The position numbers were made by a program, and so were the translations under genes. Below the pieces are notes generated by a model that saw only the letters and a list, made by a program, of their open reading frames with translations, had not been told where the DNA came from and ran no database searches. 38,916 nucleotides of DNA from Patescibacteria group bacterium. GTDB lineage: Bacteria; Patescibacteriota; Patescibacteriia; Patescibacteriales; WJLG01. Positions 1-8,403 of this stretch are shown piece after piece (within the stretch, counting starts at the first letter, position 1; each line of letters opens with the position of its first letter). The stretch lies in NCBI GenBank assembly GCA_028707065.1, contig JAQTUZ010000016.1, positions 1 to 38,916 of the forward strand. Direction: 5' to 3'.

Positions 1-435
1 CGGGTGCTGGCTTCGCTTGTCGTCGTCACTTTGGTTTCCTGGTACGCTTTTTTGGTTCAGCGCCAAGATGAAAGCAAGGCGGAAAGCGGCGGCAGCTTTT
101 TGCTGATCTTTGCCTTTGTTTCTTTAGTGGTGGCGTTTCTGATGACTTCGGCCCACGAAAATCATTTTTATTTGGCTACCGTATTATTGATCATTCTGCT
201 GGCTAAATTCGGCGGCCGCGTCTTTAGTTTGGCCCTGCACGGCACATTGATCATCCAGTTTGTCAACATCTATTTATTGTATTTTAATGACTACGTCGCT
301 AATTATTTAAGAGGCGGTTATGGCCTGGGGACGAGAACGATACTGGCGGTGATTTCCGTGTTTTTTTTCATCTTGATCGCCAAAGAAATGCTCTCTGTTA
401 TTTTTACCAGCCAGAAGGTAGAACAAGAGTTATAG
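1..435 (+). CDS. C-terminal end of a multi-spanning membrane protein, probably a GT-C family glycosyltransferase (5' partial)
   Basis: The reading frame is open to the first base, so the true start lies upstream. The visible 145 residues are almost entirely hydrophobic and form about four membrane segments, ending in a short charged tail. A motif of the type H-E-N-H-F-Y followed by a membrane helix resembles the loop before the last helices of GT-C (GT39/GT87-like) polyprenol-dependent sugar transferases. That assignment is an inference from one motif and the polysaccharide context. The gene ends 15 bases before a bidirectional terminator and converges with the gtrA-like gene. Confidence 0.5.
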   Translation, partial: RVLASLVVVTLVSWYAFLVQRQDESKAESGGSFLLIFAFVSLVVAFLMTSAHENHFYLATVLLIILLAKFGGRVFSLALHGTLIIQFVNIYLLYFNDYVANYLRGGYGLGTRTILAVISVFFFILIAKEMLSVIFTSQKVEQEL

Positions 436-450
436 ATTAAAGAATAATAA

Positions 451-477
451 AAATCGAGGATGAGCCTCGATTTTTTT
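451..477. terminator. Bidirectional Rho-independent terminator
   Basis: Stem AAATCGAGG / CCTCGATTT with a 5-base loop, T run on the plus strand and an A run on the other side. It separates the convergent GT-C fragment and gtrA-like gene. Confidence 0.85.
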
Positions 478-498
478 AATTTTCCCAAATAAAGCGGC

Positions 499-942
499 TC
501 ATTCCTGGCCGGCCGTTTCCGGCAGAGCTTCCGGCTTACTGGCCGCGTAAACCCAGTATTTATACAAGAAAAAATTCCAGGAGACCGCCAGGATGATCGA
601 GCCGAGGCGCACCAGGCGGTAATCGAAAGCCAAAAGATGATTAAAGACATACATGGCGGAAACGGCAAAGGAGTAATTGTAAATGACTACGATGCCAAAA
701 CGAAAAAGCTGGCGGTGCGTCAGGGAGTGTTCCTTGAATGACCAGTACTTATTCAATAAAAAAACAAAAGCCAGAATGAAAACCTGGTTGGTCAGCACCG
801 CGACAAAAGGCGGGAAATGCAGAATTTCTTTTAAAAAAATCAGGCTGCTCATGTCCAGAATTACGGCGCTAACGCCCACGATGAAATACTTGGCGAATTG
901 CCGGCGCAAAGACCAGAAGAATTTTAAAGTTTTTTTAAGCAT
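499..942 (-). CDS. GtrA-like small membrane protein
   Basis: A 147-residue protein with four membrane helices, a basic N-terminus, the segment FAKYFIVGVSAVILDM and the late motif NFFLYKYWVY. This is the typical architecture of the GtrA/DPMS family, thought to help move polyprenyl-linked sugars across the membrane or to assist a glycosyltransferase. The start at 942 is preferred because the family begins near this point; an ATG at 966 lies inside palindromic element A1. No Shine-Dalgarno is visible for either. It follows fcl on the same strand, with only element A1 between them, so co-transcription with gmd-fcl is plausible. Confidence 0.8.
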   Translation of the reverse strand: MLKKTLKFFWSLRRQFAKYFIVGVSAVILDMSSLIFLKEILHFPPFVAVLTNQVFILAFVFLLNKYWSFKEHSLTHRQLFRFGIVVIYNYSFAVSAMYVFNHLLAFDYRLVRLGSIILAVSWNFFLYKYWVYAASKPEALPETAGQE

Positions 943-950
943 TTTTCGAT

Positions 951-1043
951 GTAATACTAATGCCATACGAATGCATACTAATATGACGAATGCGGGCTAA
1001 AAATTATTCGTTATATTAGTATGTATTCGTTGATTAGTATTAC
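951..1043. repeat. Palindromic intergenic element, family A (copy A1)
   Basis: Two arms of about 40 bases are nearly exact inverted copies (GTAATACTAAT ... ATTAGTATTAC at the ends, with ATACTAATAT and ACGAAT words inside) around a 12-base loop. It fills the whole gap between fcl and the gtrA-like gene. No T run follows, so it is not a classical terminator. Confidence 0.85.
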
Positions 1044-1045
1044 AA

Positions 1046-1975
1046 TTATAAGTTATCCAGATACCATTGATAATAAGATTTTAATCCGTCGGCTAAATTT
1101 ATTTTATGTTTCCAGCCCAAATTGTGCAATTTGGAAACGTCTAACCGCTTGCGCATCGTCCCGTCCGGTTTGGTTTTATCCCAATCGATTTTTCCCTTGA
1201 AGCCGGTAACTTCTTTGATCAGTTCGGCGATTTCTTTGATGGCGATATCTTCGCCCGTGCCGATATTGATGATTTCGCCGCTGTCATAATTATTCATCAA
1301 AAATACGCAAGCGTCGGCCAGATCGTCAACGTGCAAAAATTCGCGCCGGGCCGAGCCCGTGCCCCAAACCACCGTTTCGCGGTCGCCGCGGATCTTGGCT
1401 TCATGAAATTTCCGCAGCAGCGCCGGCAAGACATGGGAATTAGCGAGATCAAAATTATCATTCGGGCCGTAAAGATTAGTCGGCATCACGGAAATGAAAC
1501 TGGTCTTGTACTGACGGTTATAGGATTGGCACTCAATTATGCCGGCGATCTTGGCGACCGCATAAGGCTTATTGGTTTCTTCCAGAGGGCCGGATAATAA
1601 ATATTCTTCTTTGATCGGCTGACGCGCGTCGCGGGGATAAATGCAGGAACTCCCTAAAAATAATAATTTTTTTACGCCCGACAGATAAGCCTGATGAATG
1701 ACGTTATTCTGCACGGCCAGATTTTCGTAAATGAAATCGGCCGGATAAGTGTCGTTGGCGGCGATGCCGCCGACTTTGGCCGCGGCCAAGAAAACATATT
1801 CCGGCTTTTCTTGGGCGAAAAATTCGGCCGTTGATTTTTGATCGAGCAAGTCAAGCTCCTTGTGGCTCTTTAAAATAAGATTGGAAAAACCAGTTGCTTT
1901 CAATTTGCGGACGATCGCCGAGCCGACCAGTCCATTATGACCGGCCACGTAAATTTTTGATTCGGTATTCATCAT
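1046..1975 (-). CDS. fcl: GDP-L-fucose synthase
   Basis: A 309-residue short-chain dehydrogenase/reductase of the family's normal length. The cofactor motif G12-x2-G15-x2-G18 follows the first strand, the SSC motif is at 109-111 and the catalytic Y138-x3-K142 is present. The family converts GDP-4-keto-6-deoxymannose to GDP-L-fucose by epimerisation and NADPH reduction in the cytoplasm. It lies downstream of gmd, which makes its substrate, although 473 bases of repeats separate them. Two adjacent ATG codons (1975 and 1972) could start it; neither has a Shine-Dalgarno. Confidence 0.93.
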   Translation of the reverse strand: MMNTESKIYVAGHNGLVGSAIVRKLKATGFSNLILKSHKELDLLDQKSTAEFFAQEKPEYVFLAAAKVGGIAANDTYPADFIYENLAVQNNVIHQAYLSGVKKLLFLGSSCIYPRDARQPIKEEYLLSGPLEETNKPYAVAKIAGIIECQSYNRQYKTSFISVMPTNLYGPNDNFDLANSHVLPALLRKFHEAKIRGDRETVVWGTGSARREFLHVDDLADACVFLMNNYDSGEIINIGTGEDIAIKEIAELIKEVTGFKGKIDWDKTKPDGTMRKRLDVSKLHNLGWKHKINLADGLKSYYQWYLDNL

Positions 1976-2010
1976 TTGAATTGGTAGTAGAGAAAAAAAT
2001 TTGTTGTTTT

Positions 2011-2188
2011 GTCATCCTGAGCGCCGCGCGAAGGATCTATTAAGTAAAACCTTGTCGATTCCGAAAAATATTTTTTTGTTATCGTCGAAAAAATTAAAAT
2101 ATTCGTTCTAATTCGCGGTGATGTATTGATAAACGCCCCGGATAATAGATCCTTCATCGTCCGCCCGAGGCGGACTCTTCAGGATGAC
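2011..2188. repeat. Inverted element, family G (copy G1)
   Basis: The outer ends are GTCATCCTGA and TCAGGATGAC. Further in, GAAGGATCTATTA pairs with TAATAGATCCTTC. The middle is about 100 bases of AT-rich sequence. A second copy lies at 10361-10540. Confidence 0.85.
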
Positions 2189-2276
2189 AAAAGGGACGGT
2201 ATTTATTTTGCCCTGTCGCAGTCTCCGCCTCCCTCGGCAAGCTCGGGACAGGTCGGGACTGCGACGCAATCGTCGT

Positions 2277-2359
2277 TGGCAGCAGTCCCCTTCGGGAGAC
2301 TGTTGCATGGCAAAAAAATTCGTTGGCAGCAGTCCCCTTCGGGAGACTGCTGCATGGCA
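2277..2359. repeat. Tandem pair of family F hairpins
   Basis: Two nearly identical units, at 2277-2312 and 2325-2359. Each has the stem GCAGCAGTCCC / GGGAGACTGYTGC around a CTTC loop and ends in ATGGCA. They differ by one base in the stem. The same hairpin recurs at 11618-11665 and four times at 29971-30232. Confidence 0.9.
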
Positions 2360-2448
2360 AAAAGCATAGACCCTCCCTGGTTGCGAGGCGCAACCACCCC
2401 TCCCCCCGCACGCTATCGCTTTGCGGGACAAGCGAGGAGGGGACGATT

Positions 2449-3486
2449 TTATTTTTTATTTTTTTCAATTTCCAAGTCCGTTTCGCACATTTCTTTGATC
2501 AGTTCGGCAAAAGATATTTTCGGCTCCCAGCCTAATTTGGTTTTGGCCTTGGTCGGGTCGCCCAAAAGCTCATCCACTTCGGATGGGCGGAAATATTTCG
2601 GGTCGATCTCAATAATTGTTTTTCCGGTTTTCCGGTCAATCCCTTTTTCGCCCAGGCCTTTTCCTTTCCAGACAAGATCAAGGCCGAAATTATGGGCGGC
2701 CAGTTCGGCGAATTCCCTGACCGAATGATTTTCTCCCGTGGCCAGAATATAATCATCCGGCTCTTCGGTCTGCATCATCAGCCACATGCCATAGACATAA
2801 TCTTGGGCATGGCCCCAGTCGCGCTTGGCATCAAGATTGCCCAAGAATAATTTTTGATCCTTGCCTAATTTTATTCGGGCCAAACCGCGGGTGATCTTGC
2901 GCGTGACGAAAGTTTCGCCGCGGCGCGGGGATTCGTGGTTGAATAAAATTCCGTTGACCGCGAACATCTGATAAGCTTCGCGATAATTTTTGGTGATCCA
3001 GTAAGCAAAAACTTTGGCGCAGCCATAGGGGGAGCGGGGATAAAAAGGAGTTGTTTCTTTGAGCGGCAGTTCGATCGCTTTGCCGAACATTTCGCTGGAG
3101 GAGGCTTGGTAGAATTTGGTTTTGATTTTGGCTTCGCGGATCGCGTCCAAAAGCCGCAAAGCGCCCAGCCCGGTTACGTCGGCGGTATATTCCGGCATAT
3201 CAAAAGAGACGCGGACATGGCTTTGCGCGCCCAAATTATAGATTTCATCGGGTTGGATTTTTTCCAATAAGCGGCTTAAGTTGCTCGAATCGGAAAGGTC
3301 GCCGTAATGGAGAAATAGTTTGACGCCATTGATGTGCGGGTCGGTGTAAAGATGATCGATGCGCCCGGTGTTGAACGTGCTGGCGCGGCGGATTAAGCCG
3401 TGAACTTCATAGCCTTTAGCTAACAGCAATTCTGCCAGATAAGAACCGTCCTGGCCGGTGATGCCGGTGATCAAAGCCTTTTTCAT
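2449..3486 (-). CDS. gmd: GDP-mannose 4,6-dehydratase
   Basis: A 345-residue extended SDR enzyme of normal family length. It has the N-terminal NAD(P) motif GITGQDGS (8-15), the active-site run SSSE (129-132) and catalytic Y154-x3-K158. The motif [15 protein letters not shown] is the substrate-binding region typical of GMD. The enzyme removes water from GDP-mannose to give GDP-4-keto-6-deoxymannose, the substrate of the fcl product downstream. The ATG at 3486 has no Shine-Dalgarno but sits about 23 bases after the predicted transcription start of a good promoter. Confidence 0.95.
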   Translation of the reverse strand: MKKALITGITGQDGSYLAELLLAKGYEVHGLIRRASTFNTGRIDHLYTDPHINGVKLFLHYGDLSDSSNLSRLLEKIQPDEIYNLGAQSHVRVSFDMPEYTADVTGLGALRLLDAIREAKIKTKFYQASSSEMFGKAIELPLKETTPFYPRSPYGCAKVFAYWITKNYREAYQMFAVNGILFNHESPRRGETFVTRKITRGLARIKLGKDQKLFLGNLDAKRDWGHAQDYVYGMWLMMQTEEPDDYILATGENHSVREFAELAAHNFGLDLVWKGKGLGEKGIDRKTGKTIIEIDPKYFRPSEVDELLGDPTKAKTKLGWEPKISFAELIKEMCETDLEIEKNKK

Positions 3487-3515
3487 ATGATGAAAGTTTA
3501 TTTATTGATATAAGA

Positions 3516-3544
3516 ATTTTATTACAATCCGCGGTCTTTGTCTA
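3516..3544 (-). promoter_or_regulatory. Promoter of gmd
   Basis: On the minus strand, -35 TAGACA (3539-3544), a 17-base spacer and -10 TAAAAT (3516-3521). The predicted start of transcription is near 3509. It is divergent from the promoter at 3573. Confidence 0.6.
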
Positions 3545-3572
3545 TCTTAAATTTTGAAAACTGGTTTTTTCA

Positions 3573-3601
3573 TTGACAAATAATTAAAGAAATGTTATTA
3601 T
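3573..3601 (+). promoter_or_regulatory. Promoter of the 2H-phosphoesterase-like gene
   Basis: -35 TTGACA (3573-3578), 17-base spacer, -10 TATTAT (3596-3601). The leader that follows carries GATCTTT twice (3606-3612 and 3614-3620), a word also found in the leaders at 25206, 26325 and 15316 (minus strand). Confidence 0.75.
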
Positions 3602-3670
3602 CAGGGATCTTTTGATCTTTAACAATCAAGTTAACCAGTGAATCTATTGCGCAGAAAGAGAGGGCCTTTT

Positions 3671-4345
3671 ATGAAAAAAGGTTTAGCCGCTAAATATAAA
3701 GGAATTGACAAGTCGGGCAAGGAAGCCGTTTTAGCCGGGAAGATCAAACCTTATGCTTTTCCGGTTTCTTTGCAGAATCGTTTTTCCGTTTTTGCCGTGA
3801 TCGAGCTTAATGATTTTTTCCAGATGTTTTTGGCAAGGGTCCAAAAGATCGAAACAATGTTCGGCCTGAAGCTGATCTTGGCCGGCCGCGATGTTTGGCC
3901 GCACTTTACCGTGCTGGAAGGCAACGTTGACGAAAGCAGGGAACGGTTGGATTATGCCTGCTTGATAAGAAATTTTTTATCAGGCACGGCCTTGGCTTCG
4001 CCGGAGAAAAGGATGCTCTTTCGCCGCATCTCTATCAATCAGCTCCTGTTGGACAATGGCAATCTGCTTTTGGTAACCGCCGGATCGCCGTTTCTTAGGA
4101 TCAGGGAAAAGCTGTCCGCCTTTTACCAGTCGATCAATTTGATTCCTTGCCCTCGGGATATCACCCATTCAACCATCAGCCGGATAGCGGAAATTCCCGA
4201 CGGCTTCGGTCTTAAAGGATGGAAACAGTATCACGATTATGTCAGCGGTCTCCAGCGGCTTATCAGGAGGAACGACCTTGTTTTAAGAATAAGAGGCGTT
4301 CATAGCGGAGAAGCTTATGAATTTCTCACCGCGAAAGTCGGGTAA
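3671..4345 (+). CDS. Probable 2H phosphoesterase-like protein
   Basis: The start at 3671 is chosen because GAGAGGG lies 6 bases upstream; a GTG at 3638 has no such site and would sit in the leader. The 224-residue product has two H-x-T motifs, PHFTVLEG (H78, T80 from this start) and THSTISRI (H166, T168), spaced 88 residues apart. Paired HxT/S motifs at about this spacing define the 2H phosphoesterase superfamily (LigT, ThpR, CPDase), which act on 2',3'-cyclic or 2'-5' phosphate bonds in RNA or nucleotides. The superfamily is an inference from motifs; the substrate is unknown. The gene is monocistronic, with its own promoter and terminator, and lies between minus-strand sugar genes. The N-terminal 25 residues are basic. 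Confidence 0.6.
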   Translation: MKKGLAAKYKGIDKSGKEAVLAGKIKPYAFPVSLQNRFSVFAVIELNDFFQMFLARVQKIETMFGLKLILAGRDVWPHFTVLEGNVDESRERLDYACLIRNFLSGTALASPEKRMLFRRISINQLLLDNGNLLLVTAGSPFLRIREKLSAFYQSINLIPCPRDITHSTISRIAEIPDGFGLKGWKQYHDYVSGLQRLIRRNDLVLRIRGVHSGEAYEFLTAKVG

Positions 4346-4386
4346 AGAAGCATTTAGCGATAGTTATGAAATTTGTTTTTTTAGAC

Positions 4387-4420
4387 AAAAAAGCCGCCAG
4401 GATCATTCCGGCGGTTTTTA
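4387..4420. terminator. Bidirectional terminator
   Basis: Left arm AAAAAGCCGCC (4387-4397) pairs with GGCGGTTTTTA (4410-4420). It ends both the plus-strand gene before it and the minus-strand sugar transferase after it. Confidence 0.85.
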
Positions 4421-4424
4421 TTTT

Positions 4425-5783
4425 TTATCGGCCGGCCCGCGATAACACCGTGGAAATCGTTTTTAAGATGATCGAGAGGTCCAGATAGAGCGAGCGGTTT
4501 TTGATGTAATAGAGATCATACTGCAATTTTTTCATCGTGTCCGCGAAGGAAGGGGAATGATATTCGCCGGCTATCTGATCGCAGCCGGTGATGCCCGGCT
4601 TGACCAGCATCCGCTCGCGGTAAAAAGGAATTTGTTTTTCCAATTCGGCGATCAGTTCCGGCCGTTCGGGGCGCGGGCCGACAAAACTCATCTCGCCTTT
4701 GATGATATTGAGTACTTGCGGAACTTCATCAAGGCGGGTTTTGCGCAACAGCGAACCGAAGCGGGTAACGCGATGATCGCTATCCAAAGTCGGCGATTGA
4801 TCGTTATTCTCGGTTTTCATGGTCCGGAATTTTATCATTAGGAAATTCTTGCCCCGTTCGCCGGCCCGGTTCTGCACAAAAAATACCGGCCCCTTGCTTT
4901 CCAGCTTGATGATCGCGCCGATGATCAGCCAGAAAGGGCAAGTGATAAGAAAAATAAATAATGACAGGACCAGATCGGCCGTCCGTTTGAACAGATCGAA
5001 ATCTCTCTTGTTGCCCTCGTTCAAATTTTCCAAAAACCACATTTTATTGATCTCCTCCAAAGGGATTTTGCCGGCGATATTTTCGTAAAAATCAACCAAG
5101 TTGATAAAAGTTATTTTTAAGGGCAAACATTCAAACAAGAGCGCGCGCAATTCCTGCGAGTCGGGCGTGGTGGCGAGTATCACGTTGTTGATCTTTCTTT
5201 TTTCAATTAGGGCCGGCAGATCGTTGATGTTGGTAAAAATCGGCGTGCCGTTAATTTCTTTGCTTGGCGATTTTTCGTCCAAGATGAAAGACAAAGAAAA
5301 TCCCAGCTGCGGTTTTTGCTTCAACTCGGCCGAAATTTCTTCGACCAGATGATTCGATCCGATGATCGCCAAATTGACGCGCGGCAAATACGATTTAAGC
5401 AGGGAATTCAAAGAGCGGCGCCAAGCGATAAACAAGGCGGCAAAAACAACGATGAATATCGCCAAGTTGGTCTTGGGAGTGAGCTCGTCGCGCGGGGCAA
5501 GATAAAAATAGACGATCGATAAAAGCGCGGCAATGATAAAACTTTGGCCGACTCTCTGAAAAAATAAGGTGTTATTGACCGCTTGGCGCAAGTCATAAAG
5601 ATTGGAAATATAAAAAGCGATCAGCCAAAAAATAAAAACCGCCAGGAATGATATCCAGAGCTTTTGATAAATTTCCGCGGACGGGGGAGTTAAATAGCGC
5701 AGCCAGAGCGTCAGAAACAAGGCCAGATGCATGATGGCCAGATCTCCCAGTAAAATTATAAAATTTTTAGATCGATTGCTCAT
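4425..5783 (-). CDS. Polyprenyl-phosphate sugar-1-phosphate transferase (exopolysaccharide initiating enzyme)
   Basis: A 452-residue protein with four N-terminal membrane segments (about 8-27, 44-65, 82-97, 107-121), a Rossmann-like central domain beginning near 136 (VNLAIIGSNH) and a C-terminal bacterial sugar transferase domain (about 265-452). The last has a membrane hairpin and the diagnostic KFRTM (318-322), RLDEVPQ (350-356) and SFVGPRPERPE motifs. This WbaP/WcaJ-like architecture transfers a sugar phosphate to undecaprenyl phosphate, the first step of glycan assembly. The sugar cannot be told from sequence; galU in the same window makes UDP-glucose, a plausible donor. Confidence 0.93.
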   Translation of the reverse strand: MSNRSKNFIILLGDLAIMHLALFLTLWLRYLTPPSAEIYQKLWISFLAVFIFWLIAFYISNLYDLRQAVNNTLFFQRVGQSFIIAALLSIVYFYLAPRDELTPKTNLAIFIVVFAALFIAWRRSLNSLLKSYLPRVNLAIIGSNHLVEEISAELKQKPQLGFSLSFILDEKSPSKEINGTPIFTNINDLPALIEKRKINNVILATTPDSQELRALLFECLPLKITFINLVDFYENIAGKIPLEEINKMWFLENLNEGNKRDFDLFKRTADLVLSLFIFLITCPFWLIIGAIIKLESKGPVFFVQNRAGERGKNFLMIKFRTMKTENNDQSPTLDSDHRVTRFGSLLRKTRLDEVPQVLNIIKGEMSFVGPRPERPELIAELEKQIPFYRERMLVKPGITGCDQIAGEYHSPSFADTMKKLQYDLYYIKNRSLYLDLSIILKTISTVLSRAGR

Positions 5784-5793
5784 AAAAAATATA

Positions 5794-5935
5794 ATACGAA
5801 TACTACGAATTATACGCGAATACTACAAACTCCGCGAACCATTTATAATTCCCCTCTTGGGAGGGGTGCCGAGCCCGGCGAGGCGGGGTGGGTTTTCGGT
5901 TCGCGGTATTCGCGAAGAATTCGTAGTATTCGTAT
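5794..5935. repeat. Palindromic intergenic element, family A (copy A2) carrying a nested family H element
   Basis: Arms 5794-5840 and 5898-5935 are near-perfect inverted copies, from ATACGAATACTACGAATT at the left end to AATTCGTAGTATTCGTAT at the right. The loop is occupied by a family H element (5849-5895). It lies in the divergent gap between the sugar transferase gene and holB. Confidence 0.9.
5849..5895. repeat. Family H element nested in the loop of A2
   Basis: CCCCTCTTGGGAGGGG followed by TGCCGAGCCCGGCGAGGCGG and GTGGG. It is the reverse complement of the element at 18454-18503 with only a few differences. Confidence 0.85.
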
Positions 5936-6018
5936 CATGTCATGCAATACTTAAATTAGCAGAAAAATGCGCAAAAATCAAGCTTGCCTAAACAAAACGG
6001 GAATGATAAGATTTGAGT

Positions 6019-7074
6019 ATGGAAAAGCATGATTTGGAGAATAAAAAAGGCTGGCCGCTCTCGGGCAATGGCCGGATCACTGATTTTTTGGAAAAAAGCA
6101 TTGCCAACGGCAAAATCGTCAATACCTATATTTTTTTAGGGTTAAAGGACCTGGGCAAGACCGCGGCGGCCGTGCATTTTGCCAAAAGTTTGCTTTGCCA
6201 GAAAAAAAAGCCGGGCGCGTTTTCTCCGCCCTGCGGCGTTTGTCCTTCGTGCCGGCAAATGCAAAACTCCGGCAAAGAAGAAAAGGGTTTTGAAACTCTG
6301 CACGGCGATTTTCACTTAGTGCGGAAAGAAGCGGACAAGAAAAATATTTCCATCGAGCAAGTGCGGGAATTTATCCGCATCCTGGAGATGAGCTCTTTTT
6401 TGAATTCTTATAAAGTCGGCATCATTAAAGATGCTGATGACTTGAGCGAAGGCGCGGCTAACGCCCTGCTGAAAACTCTGGAAGAGCCTCGGCAAAAAGT
6501 CGTCGTCATTTTGACAGCCTCAAGAATCGAAAAAATTCCGGCCACGATCGTTTCGCGCAGCCAAGTATTGCATTTCTTGCCGGTACCGGCGGCGACTATT
6601 TATGATTATCTCATCAAGGATCTGGGCTGCCCCAGAGCGCAGGCTAAAAATATTTCCCGCTTAAGTTTGGGCCGGCCGGCGCTGGCTGCCAAGTTTTTCG
6701 AAGACCGGGAATTTTATCAGAGTTATCTCCTTAAAACCGAAACCTTTTTGCAATTTTTTAAAGATAATTTGAATCAGCGCCTCCAGGCGGTGGGAAAGAT
6801 CAGCGCTGGCGCGGACGAGGAAAGCAAAGCCGAGACAGCCCTGGGAATTTTAAATGTTTGGCAAGGGTTGCTTAGAGATTTGATTTTGCTTAACGTCAAT
6901 AACGGCGATTTGATCCAGCATGAGCCCTGGCGGGAAAAATTGGAAAAAATTTCCAACGGATTGAACGGCGGGAGTTTGGGCAAGATCAGCGATTCGCTCA
7001 AGCTGGGCGAAAAATATGTCCGGGCCAACGTCAATCCCAAACTGGTTTTAGAGAATATCGCGATAAATATATAA
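6019..7074 (+). CDS. holB: DNA polymerase III delta-prime subunit (clamp loader)
   Basis: A 351-residue AAA+ clamp-loader subunit. It has a P-loop GLKDLGKT (41-48) and a zinc module with C60, C72, C75 and C78. It also has the segment GIIKDADDLSEGAANALLKTLEEP, typical of delta-prime/gamma, with a Walker B-like region. The SRC motif reads SRS (TIVSRSQ), which fits a delta-prime subunit that does not need the arginine finger chemistry of gamma. The ATG at 6019 is used; a TTG at 6013 is in frame. There is no clear Shine-Dalgarno. It is the first gene of the plus-strand run ending at 11507. Confidence 0.88.
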   Translation: MEKHDLENKKGWPLSGNGRITDFLEKSIANGKIVNTYIFLGLKDLGKTAAAVHFAKSLLCQKKKPGAFSPPCGVCPSCRQMQNSGKEEKGFETLHGDFHLVRKEADKKNISIEQVREFIRILEMSSFLNSYKVGIIKDADDLSEGAANALLKTLEEPRQKVVVILTASRIEKIPATIVSRSQVLHFLPVPAATIYDYLIKDLGCPRAQAKNISRLSLGRPALAAKFFEDREFYQSYLLKTETFLQFFKDNLNQRLQAVGKISAGADEESKAETALGILNVWQGLLRDLILLNVNNGDLIQHEPWREKLEKISNGLNGGSLGKISDSLKLGEKYVRANVNPKLVLENIAINI

Positions 7075-7140
7075 AAATAAATGACAAGCCAGGGATGTTA
7101 ATTTGTACCGGTATTAGCTACGGCAACATTAAAATTTATA

Positions 7141-7203
7141 GAAATTTGATATTGGAAATTTGAAATTGGGAAAACCAATTTCTAATATCCAATTTCCAAT
7201 TTC
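7141..7203. repeat. Palindromic intergenic element, family D
   Basis: Arms of about 29 bases made of AAATTTGAAATTGG-type words pair around an AAAA loop (CCAATTTCTAATATCC on the right). It is the main content of the 202-base gap between holB and the BNR lipoprotein gene; the rest is AT-rich with a TATAAT box at 7256-7261. Confidence 0.75.
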
Positions 7204-7276
7204 CTGTTCGATTTTATTTTGGCATCCATTTTAAGAGATTAAATCGGAATTAAATTATAATAATAAATTCAATTAT

Positions 7277-8368
7277 ATGTTCAACCAAAAAATTATCATC
7301 GCTTTGTCTCTTTGTTTGTTGGCGGTTCTCACCATGGGCGCCGGCTGTTCCATTTCTTTTAAATCCTCCGACACCTCGGCGGTTGACGGCGGATTTTGGG
7401 TCAGTCTGGATAAAGGTTTGTCCTGGTGGCAGGTTAATGCCGTGCCGACCGCTGCCGGAGTGGCGAATATCAACGCGCTCGACGATTCGAGTTTGGCCTT
7501 GGATCCGGAGGACACTAACGCGGTTTATTTTGGCAGCGCCGCTAACGGATTGTATTATACTTATGCTTTGAGCAATGGCTGGACGCAGGCGGCCAGTTTG
7601 AATGAAAAGAAGATCAACGCCGTGGCGGTCAGCCCGGACGATAAATGCATTATTTACGCGGCCGCCGGCAATAGAGTCTATCGTTCGAGCGATTGCAATC
7701 GCACCTGGACGCAAATTTATTTTGACAACGATCTGACCACGCAGATCAGCGCGCTGGCCGTGGATTTTTATGACGCCCACCGGGTTTATTTCGGCAACTC
7801 CCGCGGCGAGGTTGGCCGCAGCATTGACCGAGGCGATCATTGGGTAACGGTTTTGCCCTCGGGATCCAGCATTAATCAGATAATTTTGAGCCCGGCTGAT
7901 AGCCGAAAAGTTTATGTCACCACGGTCGGTGAAGGCCTTTACCGCACCACCGATGCGGGCGACAATTGGGTATCGCTCAAGAACAGGATGACAGAATTTA
8001 AAAATAGTTTTAATATAGTGTCGCTGGTGGCTACGCCCGGTTCGGACGGGCTGCTCTTCGCGGCCACGGCCTATGGCCTGTTAAAATCGGCCGATTCGGG
8101 CGATACTTGGACCAGAATTAAATTAATAACTCCGGAGCAGCAAGCATCGATCAATTCCTTGGCGGTCAGCCCCAAAGATCCGAAAGAAATTTATTATGTC
8201 ACTAACACTACTTTTTACAGTTCGGCCGACGGCGGAACCAGTTGGCGGACCAAAAAACTCCCTTCCACCCGCGCTGGTTGGCGTCTGCTTATCAAGCCGG
8301 ATGAACCCAGCGTGATTTTTATGGGAATGAAAAAGTACCAGCAAAGCAGCGGAGCATTCGGACTGTAA
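7277..8368 (+). CDS. Lipoprotein with BNR/Asp-box (sortilin-like) beta-propeller
   Basis: A 363-residue exported protein. A hydrophobic signal (3-20) ends in MGAGC, with C24 the likely lipidated residue although the lipobox is imperfect (G at -3). The rest contains at least six Asp-box turns of the form S-x-D-x-G-x-x-W (SLDKGLSW, SSDCNRTW, SIDRGDHW, TTDAGDNW, SADSGDTW, SADGGTSW). These recur every 40-60 residues, as in BNR/sortilin/Ycf48-like propellers. It probably forms one surface-attached propeller for binding or assembly; the partner is unknown. A TATAAT box lies 16 bases before the ATG and no Shine-Dalgarno is seen, so a very short leader is possible. Confidence 0.8.
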   Translation: MFNQKIIIALSLCLLAVLTMGAGCSISFKSSDTSAVDGGFWVSLDKGLSWWQVNAVPTAAGVANINALDDSSLALDPEDTNAVYFGSAANGLYYTYALSNGWTQAASLNEKKINAVAVSPDDKCIIYAAAGNRVYRSSDCNRTWTQIYFDNDLTTQISALAVDFYDAHRVYFGNSRGEVGRSIDRGDHWVTVLPSGSSINQIILSPADSRKVYVTTVGEGLYRTTDAGDNWVSLKNRMTEFKNSFNIVSLVATPGSDGLLFAATAYGLLKSADSGDTWTRIKLITPEQQASINSLAVSPKDPKEIYYVTNTTFYSSADGGTSWRTKKLPSTRAGWRLLIKPDEPSVIFMGMKKYQQSSGAFGL

Positions 8369-8400
8369 TTAATTACAAATTATTAATTATAAATTATAAA
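8369..8400. repeat. Short family C AT-rich repeat
   Basis: AATTACAAATTATTAATTATAAATTATAAAT between the BNR gene and frr. The same words recur at 28211-28282 and 30312-30355. Confidence 0.5.
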
Positions 8401-8403
8401 TAT

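Larger units (their letters stand above)
1976..2448. other. Repeat-filled gap between gmd and fcl
   Basis: 473 bases with no credible gene. From left to right it holds inverted element G1 (2011-2188), a 46-base palindrome with CGCAGTC/GACTGCG ends (2217-2262), two tandem family F hairpins (2277-2312 and 2325-2359) and a C-rich/G-rich H-like segment (2391-2444). ORFs crossing it are by-products of these repeats. A gmd-fcl transcript would have to read through all of these structures. Confidence 0.8.

Noticed and set aside
2126-2728. Long frames crossing the gmd-fcl gap on both strands
   Set aside because: They consist of repeat elements G1, F and H-like DNA and run into gmd on the opposite strand; the proteins are low-complexity repeat translations.
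7250-7840. A 196-codon frame opposite the BNR lipoprotein
   Set aside because: It is antisense to Asp-box repeats; its repetitive composition mirrors those repeats.
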